A stretch of DNA of 64,000 nucleotides from NCBI RefSeq assembly GCF_010993965.1, contig NZ_WIXM01000017.1, positions 1-64,000 of the forward strand, written 5' to 3'. Shown here piece by piece: positions 18,754 to 27,152 of this stretch. The translations under genes were made by a program, and so were the position numbers. The DNA is from Gracilibacillus sp. YIM 98692 (GTDB lineage Bacteria; Bacillota; Bacilli; Bacillales; Amphibacillaceae). Position 1 is the first letter of the stretch; each line of letters opens with the position of its first letter. The notes below the pieces were generated by a model that saw only the letters and a list, made by a program, of their open reading frames with translations, searched no databases and was not told the origin of the DNA.

Positions 18754-20430
18754 ATGGAAAAAGCTTGGTGGAAAGAAAGTGTAGTTTATCAAATTTACCC
18801 TAGAAGTTTCAATGACAGTAATGGAGATGGAATTGGAGACATTAAAGGGATTATAGAGAAGCTAGATTATTTGAAACAATTAGGCGTGGATGTTATCTGG
18901 TTGTCCCCAGTATATAAATCGCCAAATGATGATAATGGCTATGATATTAGTGATTATCAAGCAATTATGGATGAATTCGGTACAATGGATGATTGGGATG
19001 AGCTTTTAGAAGGATTACATTCTCGTGGAATGAAGCTAATGATGGATTTAGTTGTAAACCACTCATCGGATGAGCATAAATGGTTCATTGAATCACGTAA
19101 ATCAAAGGATAATCCATATAGAGATTATTATATTTGGCGTCCAGGGAAAGATGGCATAGAACCAAACAACTGGACATCTATTTTCAGTGGATCTGCTTGG
19201 GAATATGATGAGATAACAGATGAATATTATCTTCACCTTTTTAGTAAAAAACAACCAGATTTGAATTGGGAAAATCCAACATTAAGACAAGAAATTTATG
19301 ACATGATGACATGGTGGCTAGACAAAGGGATTGATGGTTTTCGTATGGACGTCATTAATCTCATTTCAAAAGCAGAAGGTCTGCCAAGTGCTCCAGGAGG
19401 GAAAAGATACGACTGGGGTGGAGATTTCTTTATGAATGGCCCTCGTGTTCATGAGTACTTACAAGAGATGAATCGGGAAGTACTTTCGAAATATGACACG
19501 ATTACGGTCGGTGAGTGCCCAGGAGCATCAACGGAAGATGCAAAAAAATATGCCAATAAAGAAGGTACAGAACTAAACATGATTTTTACTTTTGAGCATA
19601 TGGATATAGATTCAGGCCCAGAAGGAAAATGGGATTTAAAGCCATGGCAACTTTCTGATTTAAAGGACGTTATGACAAAGTGGCAAAAGGGACTAGAAGA
19701 TGATGGCTGGAATAGTCTATATCTAAATAATCATGATCAGCCGAGAGTGGTTTCTCGTTTCGGTAATGATACAGAGTATCGTGTGGAATCAGCAAAGATG
19801 CTTGGTACATTTCTTCATATGATGCAAGGCACACCTTATATTTACCAAGGGGAAGAGATTGGGATGACAAATGTTCGCTTTGATTCCTTAGATGATTATA
19901 ATGACATAGAGATTCACAATATGTACCGTGAAAAGGTTATCGAAGGAAATGAAGGTCATGATAAAGTGATGGAATCTATTTATGTCAAAGGCCGAGATAA
20001 TGCAAGAACACCAATGCAATGGGATGATAGTAAAAATGCAGGCTTTACAACGGGTACCCCTTGGCTCAAGGTTAATCCAAATTATAAAGAAATCAATGCT
20101 AAGAGTGCAGTTGAAAATCCGGATTCTATTTTTAGTTATTACCAAAAGTTGATTAAGTTGAGAAAAGAACATGACATCATCGTTTATGGTACGTACGATC
20201 TTATAGATGAAGAGAATGAGCAAATTTATGCTTATACACGTACATTAGGTGATAAAACATTAGTGGTCATCTGTAACTTTACAGAAAACAAGACAGAATT
20301 TGAATTACCAACAAATATCAATTATCATTCAAATCACCTTTTAATTAGTAATTACAATCGTGAAGATAGTAAAGATATCTCGTCTATTGAATTAAAACCT
20401 TATGAGGCATTGGTATATCTTTTGAAGTAA
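18754..20430 (+). CDS. Oligo-1,6-glucosidase, GH13_31
   Basis: A 558-residue cytoplasmic enzyme that releases glucose from isomaltose, panose or isomalto-oligosaccharides. GH13 regions: DLVVNH (about 98-103), GFRMDVIN with nucleophile Asp199, TVGEC with Glu254, and NNHDQPR with Asp328. Residue 200 is Val, the known signature of alpha-1,6 preference. I chose ATG 18754, with AGGAGTG upstream, over the TTG at 18736. It lies in the ABC operon, so imported sugar is cut inside the cell. It is clearly distinct from the Ala200 enzymes at 1544 and 46609. Confidence 0.92.
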   Translation: MEKAWWKESVVYQIYPRSFNDSNGDGIGDIKGIIEKLDYLKQLGVDVIWLSPVYKSPNDDNGYDISDYQAIMDEFGTMDDWDELLEGLHSRGMKLMMDLVVNHSSDEHKWFIESRKSKDNPYRDYYIWRPGKDGIEPNNWTSIFSGSAWEYDEITDEYYLHLFSKKQPDLNWENPTLRQEIYDMMTWWLDKGIDGFRMDVINLISKAEGLPSAPGGKRYDWGGDFFMNGPRVHEYLQEMNREVLSKYDTITVGECPGASTEDAKKYANKEGTELNMIFTFEHMDIDSGPEGKWDLKPWQLSDLKDVMTKWQKGLEDDGWNSLYLNNHDQPRVVSRFGNDTEYRVESAKMLGTFLHMMQGTPYIYQGEEIGMTNVRFDSLDDYNDIEIHNMYREKVIEGNEGHDKVMESIYVKGRDNARTPMQWDDSKNAGFTTGTPWLKVNPNYKEINAKSAVENPDSIFSYYQKLIKLRKEHDIIVYGTYDLIDEENEQIYAYTRTLGDKTLVVICNFTENKTEFELPTNINYHSNHLLISNYNREDSKDISSIELKPYEALVYLLK

Positions 20431-20459
20431 GATTGGTTTGTAATAGGAGGAAAAGCATC

Positions 20460-22094
20460 ATGACAAAAAAATGGTGGAAAGAAGCTGTTGTTTATCAAGT
20501 ATATTGGCGCAGCTTTTATGATTCGAATGGCGATGGTTATGGGGATCTCCAGGGTGTTATGGAAAAACTAGATTATATTAAAGAGTTAGGGGTTGATGTA
20601 ATCTGGTTAAATCCTTGCTATGAATCACCTGATATCGATAATGGATACGATATTAAAAATTACTATAATATCATGGAGAAGGCTGGAGACATGGAAACAT
20701 GGGAGAAGCTGCTTGAAAAAATCCATAAATTAGACATGAAATTAATCATGGACTTAGTGGTCAATCACACCTCCGACCAACATCCGTGGTTTGTGGAATC
20801 ACGATCGTCCAAAGACAATCCTAAAAGAGATTGGTATATTTGGAAAGATTCTGTAAAAGGTGGTCCTCCAAATAACTGGAGATCTTATTTTACACCATCA
20901 GCATGGGAATACGATGAACTTACAAACCAATACTATATGCATTCCTTTGCGGTGGAACAACCAGATCTTAATTGGGAAAATGAAGAACTAAGAGAAGAAG
21001 TATATAGAATGATGCGCTTTTGGTTAGATAAAGGTATCGATGGTTTCCGTTTAGATGTTATCAATTTATTAGCAAAATTAAAAGGTTTCCCTAATGTTGA
21101 GAACCCTGATAACATTAATTATTTAGGTAATAACGAAGGAATACATGATTATTTACAAGAAATGCATGAAAAAGTATTTAAACACTATGATATTATGACG
21201 GTAGGTGAAATTCCTTTTGTAACACCTGAAGATGGAGTTCTTTATGTTGGCGAAGACCGAAAAGAACTACACACACTTTTCCATTTTGAAGTAGCGGATG
21301 ATATGCCAACTTGGGATTTGCAACGTTTTAAGGAAATTCAGACACGTTGGTATGAAGGTTTAAAAGGTAAAGGAACCAATTCTCAATTTTTAAACAACCA
21401 TGATCATACCCGACAAGTAACAAGATACGGGAATGATGGAAAGTACCGTATCGAATCAGCCAAATTATTAGCAACCATGATTCATACATTACCTGGTATT
21501 CCGTATGTTTACCAAGGTGAAGAAATTGGAATGACAGGTGTTCGCTTTGATTCTATCGAAGACTATAATGATATTGCCATGAAAAATGAATACAAAGAAG
21601 AAGTCGCAAAGGGGAGAGATCCTCAAGAAGTTTTTGAAGACCTTCTGTTGCTAAGCCGCGATAATTCAAGAACACCGATTCAATGGGATTCATCAAAGAA
21701 TGCAGGGTTCACAGATGGTCAACCATGGATAAAGGTAAATCCTAACTATAAAACAATCAATGTGGAGCAAGCACTAAAAGATCCTGAGTCTGTATTTTAT
21801 TACTATAAAAAGCTAATTCAATTACGTAAGAAGAATCCGGTTATGATATATGGTGATTATCAAGACTTATCATTGGATGAAAAAGAGCTCTATGTATATA
21901 CTAGAACCTACGAAGGTAAGTGCTGGTTGGTCCTGTTGAACCATTCCGACACAAACAATTTATTTACATTACCAGAGCAATTAGATGAAAATAATAAACA
22001 GTTAATTATTTCTAACTATACGGATCTGGATGGAACAGAAGACATACATCAAACAGAAATGAGGCCACATGAAGCTAGAATTTACGATTTATAA
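20460..22094 (+). CDS. Alpha-glucosidase, GH13_31/DexB-like
   Basis: A 544-residue GH13 enzyme, second in the operon. GH13 regions: DLVVNH (about 98-103), GFRLDVIN with Asp199 and Val200, TVGEI with Glu250, and NNHDHTRQVTRYGND. The motif has His where the other enzymes have Gln after NHD, and the loop before it is shorter. It most resembles glucan 1,6-alpha-glucosidase and related oligosaccharide enzymes. A trehalose-6-phosphate hydrolase is less likely because no PTS gene is nearby. ATG 20460 follows TAGGAGG and is preferred over the start at 20433. Two Val200 enzymes in one operon suggest different chain lengths or linkages. Confidence 0.85.
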   Translation: MTKKWWKEAVVYQVYWRSFYDSNGDGYGDLQGVMEKLDYIKELGVDVIWLNPCYESPDIDNGYDIKNYYNIMEKAGDMETWEKLLEKIHKLDMKLIMDLVVNHTSDQHPWFVESRSSKDNPKRDWYIWKDSVKGGPPNNWRSYFTPSAWEYDELTNQYYMHSFAVEQPDLNWENEELREEVYRMMRFWLDKGIDGFRLDVINLLAKLKGFPNVENPDNINYLGNNEGIHDYLQEMHEKVFKHYDIMTVGEIPFVTPEDGVLYVGEDRKELHTLFHFEVADDMPTWDLQRFKEIQTRWYEGLKGKGTNSQFLNNHDHTRQVTRYGNDGKYRIESAKLLATMIHTLPGIPYVYQGEEIGMTGVRFDSIEDYNDIAMKNEYKEEVAKGRDPQEVFEDLLLLSRDNSRTPIQWDSSKNAGFTDGQPWIKVNPNYKTINVEQALKDPESVFYYYKKLIQLRKKNPVMIYGDYQDLSLDEKELYVYTRTYEGKCWLVLLNHSDTNNLFTLPEQLDENNKQLIISNYTDLDGTEDIHQTEMRPHEARIYDL

Positions 22095-22148
22095 AAAATG
22101 AATAGCTTTTAAACAAGGTTCTATCCAAATTAAAGGTTAAAATAGACC

Positions 22149-22187
22149 AAACCCACAATCCCTTATACAGAAGGGTGTGGGTTTTTT
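22149..22187 (+). terminator. Terminator of the isomalto-oligosaccharide operon
   Basis: AACCCACA/TGTGGGTT and CCCTT/AAGGG form a long stem followed by TTTTTT. Confidence 0.9.
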
Positions 22188-22232
22188 ATATAGAAATGAA
22201 CGTCTTCATAGTTTGAACAGAAACCTATAACT

Positions 22233-22655
22233 TTAATTTTGTTCTTCAGGATAATCACAATACTCAATAATCGTTCCTTCTGTATCAGCAGGATTTAAAT
22301 AAATCAACCTTCTGCCATGTTTATTCACTCTAAAAGTATGCTCCAATACGCGAATCCCATCATCTTTTAAATCTTTTAAAGCTTGATCTAAATCCTCTAC
22401 TCGGTAGGCAATATGATGAACACCTTTTCCTTTTTGCTTGATGAATCTAGCGATAGGAGAAGTCGTATTATTCGTCGGTGCAAGCAATTCTGTTCTCACA
22501 CCATTCACATCCATAATCGCAATCTCACTTTCTACACCAGCCGTCTCACTTCTATATCTGTCGATTAGCGTACCACCTAAAACATTTATATAAAAAGATA
22601 TACTATCCTCCAGATTTCGAACAGCTACCCCAATATGATCCAAAACCTTTTCCAT
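22233..22655 (-). CDS. VOC-family protein, methylmalonyl-CoA epimerase-like
   Basis: A 140-residue protein of the vicinal oxygen chelate fold. Two beta-alpha-beta-beta-beta units can be followed: VLDHIGVAVRNLEDSISFY (4-22) with a metal-ligand His near 7, and VHHIAYRVEDLDQALKDL (about 78-95), ending in GTIIEYCDY with a Glu ligand. RTELLAP (near 53) provides another acidic ligand. This spacing is that of methylmalonyl-CoA epimerases, but glyoxalase-like enzymes are close, and no mutase or carboxylase gene is adjacent. It runs against its neighbours with its own ribosome site (AAGGGGA). Confidence 0.75.
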   Translation of the reverse strand: MEKVLDHIGVAVRNLEDSISFYINVLGGTLIDRYRSETAGVESEIAIMDVNGVRTELLAPTNNTTSPIARFIKQKGKGVHHIAYRVEDLDQALKDLKDDGIRVLEHTFRVNKHGRRLIYLNPADTEGTIIEYCDYPEEQN

Positions 22656-22822
22656 AACGATCCCCTTCTGTGATAAATTTAATGCTATTATAACAAAAAG
22701 TCAGAGGGAAATAGAATGACAGGATCAGTGGAATGTCGTTAGTGCCTCTTTCGTCACTTTTCCTGCCTATTCAGATTGTGCTATCATTATCCTGACTCTA
22801 ATAAAAAGAGAGGTAATCTAAT

Positions 22823-23824
22823 ATGAATAGCACACGACTGCTGTATACGACCCTGATCTTCTGCTTTGCGGCAGCGGTTATTTTTTCAATATATTTTTAT
22901 TTTCAATCCCAAAGGTATGCGGCGAAGGTGGAAGAAGCTATGCCAACAGAGAGCTCACTTCCCACTTATCATTTTGCACTAATCGGTGAGGAAATGGATC
23001 ACGATTATTGGCGATTAGTAGGAGAAGGGGCAAAAGATACGGAAGCACAATATGATGTTTTAGTGGAATATGGAGGTCCTCGGAGATCGAATCCAGAGGA
23101 ACAGTTAAAACTATTGGACATAGCGATTAAATCAAAAGTAGATGGTATTATGGTCCAAGCACTGAACGATGATTTTTTGCCGATGATTGAGAAAGCGGTA
23201 AACCAAGGTATTCCTGTTATCACCATTGATACAGATGCTCCAGAGAGTCCGCGCTCTGCATATATTGGGACAGATAACTATGCTGCTGGACAATTAGCTG
23301 GAAGAACTTTAGTAGAAGATACGGAAGGAGAGGCAACCGTTGGGATCATAACAGGCAGTTTTGATAACGCTCACCATCGATTGCGTGTCGAAGGGTTTCA
23401 GGATGTAGTAGAAGGTGAAGAAGGCATTGAAATTGTAGCCATTGAAGAATCTAATATTACCAGAGTGGTAGCAGAAGAAAAAGCATATACCATGTTAAAT
23501 GAAAAACCTGATATCACTGCTTTATATGGAACCAGCGCATTAGACGGGATAGGAATGGCAGCAGCAGCAGAATCTTTAGAAATGGTAGAAGATCTATATA
23601 TGATTAACTTTGATACATTGGAAGAAAATCTTCAATTGGTAGAGCAAGAGAAAATAGATGCTTTGATTGATCAGAAACCTTATGAAATGGGCTATCGAAG
23701 TGTCGAGTTAATGTTGGATATCTTGAAGGGACAACCAGTACAAGATGTTTATCATACGGAAGCTTCTATTGTTCATAAGGAAAATATAGATCAATACAAG
23801 GCACAAGCGAGTGAAGTGCCATGA
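22823..23824 (+). CDS. Membrane-anchored sugar-binding sensor protein (Peripla_BP_4)
   Basis: A 333-residue protein with one N-terminal membrane helix (about 7-29) and no lipobox, followed by a type I periplasmic-binding fold (about 48-325) related to RbsB and XylF, with DGIMVQALNDD, VITIDTDAPESPRSAYIGTDN and GSFDNAHHRLRVEGFQD. It overlaps the histidine kinase gene by 4 nt (ATGA). This arrangement matches the XylFII-LytS-YesN three-component systems described in clostridia and bacilli, in which the binding protein senses sugar outside and works through the kinase. It is therefore likely a sensor, not a transporter part. The sugar is unknown; xylose or another monosaccharide is possible. Confidence 0.85.
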   Translation: MNSTRLLYTTLIFCFAAAVIFSIYFYFQSQRYAAKVEEAMPTESSLPTYHFALIGEEMDHDYWRLVGEGAKDTEAQYDVLVEYGGPRRSNPEEQLKLLDIAIKSKVDGIMVQALNDDFLPMIEKAVNQGIPVITIDTDAPESPRSAYIGTDNYAAGQLAGRTLVEDTEGEATVGIITGSFDNAHHRLRVEGFQDVVEGEEGIEIVAIEESNITRVVAEEKAYTMLNEKPDITALYGTSALDGIGMAAAAESLEMVEDLYMINFDTLEENLQLVEQEKIDALIDQKPYEMGYRSVELMLDILKGQPVQDVYHTEASIVHKENIDQYKAQASEVP

Positions 23825-25242
23825 TTAAAATTCGTACGAAATTACTTCTATATTTTGCAGCTATATTGTTGTTAGTGATTGGGATATTTTTAGTACGAGA
23901 ACAAAGCTCTCAAACCATGATAAACTTGCATGATGAAAGCTCTGATCAATATTTTTTGTTAAACGAAATAACCAATGTGACAGATCAAACATACCAATCT
24001 TTACGAATCTATGTACATGAACCAATACCTAGAAATTTAAATGCTTACTTAGAAGACAAACAAGAGCTTCTAGCATTACAAGAACACTTTGAAGTACAAA
24101 CAGAAGAAGGCCTTGCTAAGAAAAATTATCTTCATATGCTGACAAGTTTTGTCGAATTGACAGAACAAACAGTAGAAGGGATCGATCAAGAGGATGTGGA
24201 GCAGTATTCTTATTATTTAAATGAAGCAGATAATACGGCGACATATATTCATGAGAAAACATTGGAGCTCATTAATCATGATTTGACGGTATATCGAGAT
24301 TTAATCAGTTTAGAAAATCAGAAGGTACAATATACCAAGCATATGGGGACATCTATTTTTATTTCCATGGTTATCTTGAGTGTTTTATTTGCCATTTGGT
24401 TCTCTAACAGTATTACAAAGCCGATTGATCGATTAACAAGTGCGGCTAAAGAGATTTCAGCTGGGAATTATGCTGGTGATGATGTAGTCGTTTCTCAAAA
24501 AGATGAGCTTTGGATTTTAACGAAAACGTTTAACAAAATGAAACAAAATATTTTACAATCAGTTAGTGAAATGAAAGAAAAAGCGAGATTAGCACAACTA
24601 TTAAAGGAAATGGAATTGAAGAGCTTGCAAAACCAAATCAATCCGCATTTTCTTTTTAATACATTAAACACGATTTCAAAAACTTCCTATATAGAAGGGG
24701 CTGAACGAACGAGTGACTTGATTTCTTCCGTTTCTGCTCTGCTTCGATATAATATAGGCAGTCTTGATCGTGAGACGGTTATAAGAGATGAAGTAGACGT
24801 TGTAAAGGAATACTTTTTTATCCAAAAAACGCGCTTTGGTGATCGAGTTTCCTTTTCGCAGCATATTGATGATGATTGTTTATTAATATCACTCCCGCGC
24901 CTAACCCTGCAACCTATTATAGAAAATGCCTTTATGCATGGAATAGAAGAAATGGCAGAGGGAGCAGAGATTGAATTAAACATTTATCAGAAAGATGGGC
25001 TGGTATATATTGATATAACAGATAATGGAGTTGGAATGGACCAAGAGACGGTTGATCGTTTATTGCAGAGTGATCAGGATAAGGGATCCCCCTCATCGAA
25101 AAGATCTGGCCATTCTACTGGAATTGGGATGAGAAATGTAAAGGATAGACTGCAATTATTTGATAAAGAATGTCAACTATCAATCATTTCAGAGTTAGGA
25201 AAAGGAACGACAGTGAGGATTCAACTGCCAAAGCGAAAGTAA
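23821..25242 (+). CDS. Sensor histidine kinase, LytS/YesM family
   Basis: A 473-residue membrane kinase. First helix about 7-25, an extracytoplasmic region of about 150 residues, second helix about 177-197, HAMP (about 198-250), His_kinase domain with NQINPHFLFNTLN (phosphoacceptor His276), and an ATPase domain with DNGVGMD and GIGMRNVKDRL. It is translationally coupled to the sugar-binding protein before it and followed 27 nt later by the response regulator. The sensory loop probably meets the binding protein rather than the ligand itself. Confidence 0.92.
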   Translation: MIKIRTKLLLYFAAILLLVIGIFLVREQSSQTMINLHDESSDQYFLLNEITNVTDQTYQSLRIYVHEPIPRNLNAYLEDKQELLALQEHFEVQTEEGLAKKNYLHMLTSFVELTEQTVEGIDQEDVEQYSYYLNEADNTATYIHEKTLELINHDLTVYRDLISLENQKVQYTKHMGTSIFISMVILSVLFAIWFSNSITKPIDRLTSAAKEISAGNYAGDDVVVSQKDELWILTKTFNKMKQNILQSVSEMKEKARLAQLLKEMELKSLQNQINPHFLFNTLNTISKTSYIEGAERTSDLISSVSALLRYNIGSLDRETVIRDEVDVVKEYFFIQKTRFGDRVSFSQHIDDDCLLISLPRLTLQPIIENAFMHGIEEMAEGAEIELNIYQKDGLVYIDITDNGVGMDQETVDRLLQSDQDKGSPSSKRSGHSTGIGMRNVKDRLQLFDKECQLSIISELGKGTTVRIQLPKRK

Positions 25243-25269
25243 AGACAATTGGAGGAAAGGAGCCTTATC

Positions 25270-26832
25270 ATGATAAAAGTCATGCTTGTCGATGATGAAT
25301 CGATTGAACGTGAGGGCATTCGAATGATATTAAGCAGGAATCGCTCTCATTTTGACATTGTAGCAGAAGCGCAAAATGGGAAAGAGGCTGTTGACTGCGC
25401 TTTGTCAGAAAAACCAGATATTATTTTTATGGATATCAAAATGCCAGAATTTGACGGTTTAGTGGCGATTGAAAAGATACTGTCTCATCTCCCTAACACA
25501 AAATGTATTATGGTATCTGCTTTTGACATGTTCCAATATGCTCAAAAAGCGATGAAATTTGGAGTGAAAGAGTATTTATTAAAACCAAGTAAAGTGTCAG
25601 AAGTCTTAGAAGCTTATGACAGAATGGCAGATGAAGTAGAAAAGGAAAGACAACAAGTACAAGATAAGGTGAATATAAAGCATCGTTTAGAACGAGCAAG
25701 CTCCTTAATAGAAATGGAGTTCATTGTATCCCTTATGATGGATTATGTGCATGAATTCAGTAGAGAGGATTGGAAGGAATGGTTGAATCTTGATGAAACG
25801 AAAGGGTTTGTAGTGGTTTTTTCCTTTCATTCCGATCAAATGAGACCTGATCGCAATCAAAAAAGTGAGTGGTATAGAGTATTAAAACAATCACTAGAAC
25901 AGCAAGAGCATTCCTGCTTCATCGGTCCTTTAACAGGTTTCCAAGTCCCAGTATTTGTGAAATGCTTGCATGAAAATGTGGAAGCAGGGCAAAGAGACGA
26001 ATTTGCACGGAACGTGATTCATGATGCCCAGCGTAATTTGCGAGAATGTAAGCTTTTTGTAGGTGTTGGAGCAACGGTAACGGATTTAGCACAATTCTCA
26101 CGTTCTTATGAAGAAGCAGTCTATGCCTTGGAATTAGTGCAAAGTCATCCGAGTGCCGCCTATTTAACCTATGACTCTAAATTAGAAGATAAAAGAAAAG
26201 AGCTTTTACCTTTTGAAAAAGAAAAGGCTTTGTTAGAGGCAATTAAGCAAGGGGATGTACAAACAGGGCTGCAGGCTTTTGAGTCTTATTTTCAATGGAT
26301 TCAAAAAAATGCGGATTATCAAATAAGACTTGTAAAAAAAGCAGTAGAAAATTTCTTTATTGTGCTAACACGAGTGACAAAGGAATTGGGCTTTGATCAT
26401 GATCTAGAGATGAGTGTTGCGTGCTTTGAGACAACCACACAAGTAAAAGAAGCTGCGAAAGCACATTTGTTATCCGTGCTAAAGCAATTGGATACCTGGA
26501 GATCAAAAGGAGTTCAAGGGTTACTGATTAATGCGAAAGAATATATCGAAAGTTATTACCATACTGCGATAACTTTGGAAGAGGTAGCGGAAAAAGTTGG
26601 TTTGAGCTCTTATTACTTAAGCAAACTGTTTAAGGAGCACTTTCAAGTAACTTTTGTCGAATATTTAACAAACGTTCGAATAGATAAGGCTAAAGCATTT
26701 TTATTGAATGGCAGCACACCATTGAAAGAAATTGCACTAAATATTGGCTATAAAGACCCTAACTATTTTAGTCGAGTGTTTAAAAAAGAAACAGGCTTAA
26801 GCCCAAGTGAATACAGGATGAAATATCAGTAA
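25270..26832 (+). CDS. AraC-type response regulator, YesN family
   Basis: A 520-residue regulator. The receiver domain (1-120) has VDDE, phosphoacceptor Asp55 in FMDIKMP, and Lys in LLKPSK. A long middle region follows, then a C-terminal AraC double HTH (about 420-518: LEEVAEKVGLSSYYLSKLFKEH, and LKEIALNIGYKDPNYFSRVFKKETG). I chose ATG 25270, which has GGAG 7 nt upstream, over the TTG at 25249. It is the output of the sensor pair encoded just before. Three direct repeats at 26875-26926 after its stop are good candidates for its binding site before the sugar porter gene. Confidence 0.92.
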   Translation: MIKVMLVDDESIEREGIRMILSRNRSHFDIVAEAQNGKEAVDCALSEKPDIIFMDIKMPEFDGLVAIEKILSHLPNTKCIMVSAFDMFQYAQKAMKFGVKEYLLKPSKVSEVLEAYDRMADEVEKERQQVQDKVNIKHRLERASSLIEMEFIVSLMMDYVHEFSREDWKEWLNLDETKGFVVVFSFHSDQMRPDRNQKSEWYRVLKQSLEQQEHSCFIGPLTGFQVPVFVKCLHENVEAGQRDEFARNVIHDAQRNLRECKLFVGVGATVTDLAQFSRSYEEAVYALELVQSHPSAAYLTYDSKLEDKRKELLPFEKEKALLEAIKQGDVQTGLQAFESYFQWIQKNADYQIRLVKKAVENFFIVLTRVTKELGFDHDLEMSVACFETTTQVKEAAKAHLLSVLKQLDTWRSKGVQGLLINAKEYIESYYHTAITLEEVAEKVGLSSYYLSKLFKEHFQVTFVEYLTNVRIDKAKAFLLNGSTPLKEIALNIGYKDPNYFSRVFKKETGLSPSEYRMKYQ

Positions 26833-26833
26833 C

Positions 26834-26858
26834 AACGACCTTAATAGGTCGTTTTTTT
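26834..26858 (+). terminator. Terminator of the three-component system operon
   Basis: ACGACC and GGTCGT pair around TTAATA, followed by TTTTTT. Confidence 0.85.
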
Positions 26859-26874
26859 ATGCTAGATTATCGAG

Positions 26875-26926
26875 TGACCGATAAATGTGAAAAACTGACC
26901 GATAAATCGATAAAAGTGACCGGTAA
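26875..26926 (+). promoter_or_regulatory. Triple TGACCG direct repeat, candidate response-regulator site
   Basis: TGACCGATAAAT (26875), TGACCGATAAAT (26896) and TGACCGGTAATC (26917) begin exactly 21 bp apart, two helical turns. This is the geometry expected for an AraC-type protein binding on one face of the DNA. It lies between the regulator gene and the sugar porter gene. Confidence 0.6.
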
Positions 26927-27054
26927 TCTTTTATTTTTAGCCAAGAAAAAATGTAACCCCTTAACAAGATTGTCTAGTACTTCGCAAAAAAGTGAAGATG
27001 AATGTGCTCTTATGAAAGTGTATACATGATAAATTGAATACAGCTGAAAATTAC

Positions 27055-27062
27055 AAGCGCTT
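27055..27062 (+). promoter_or_regulatory. Possible cre (CcpA) core before the sugar porter gene
   Basis: AAGCGCTT is the palindromic core often found in catabolite-responsive elements; the flanks match only partly. Confidence 0.3.
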
Positions 27063-27152
27063 TAACAAATGATGAAAGCGTATAAGGAAAGTGTTTGCAA
27101 CTTTTGCTTTAAACGGAAGCTATATCAAATTCAACATAATGGGGGTTATATC

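Noticed and set aside
20460-22094. Trehalose-6-phosphate hydrolase as the identity of the second GH13 enzyme of the operon
   Set aside because: No trehalose PTS or TreR gene is near; the gene sits in an ABC importer operon, so an unphosphorylated oligosaccharide is more likely.
27069-27152. A 28-residue N-terminal extension of the sugar porter
   Set aside because: The added segment is Cys- and Lys-rich, unlike family members, and ATG 27153 fits the usual start.
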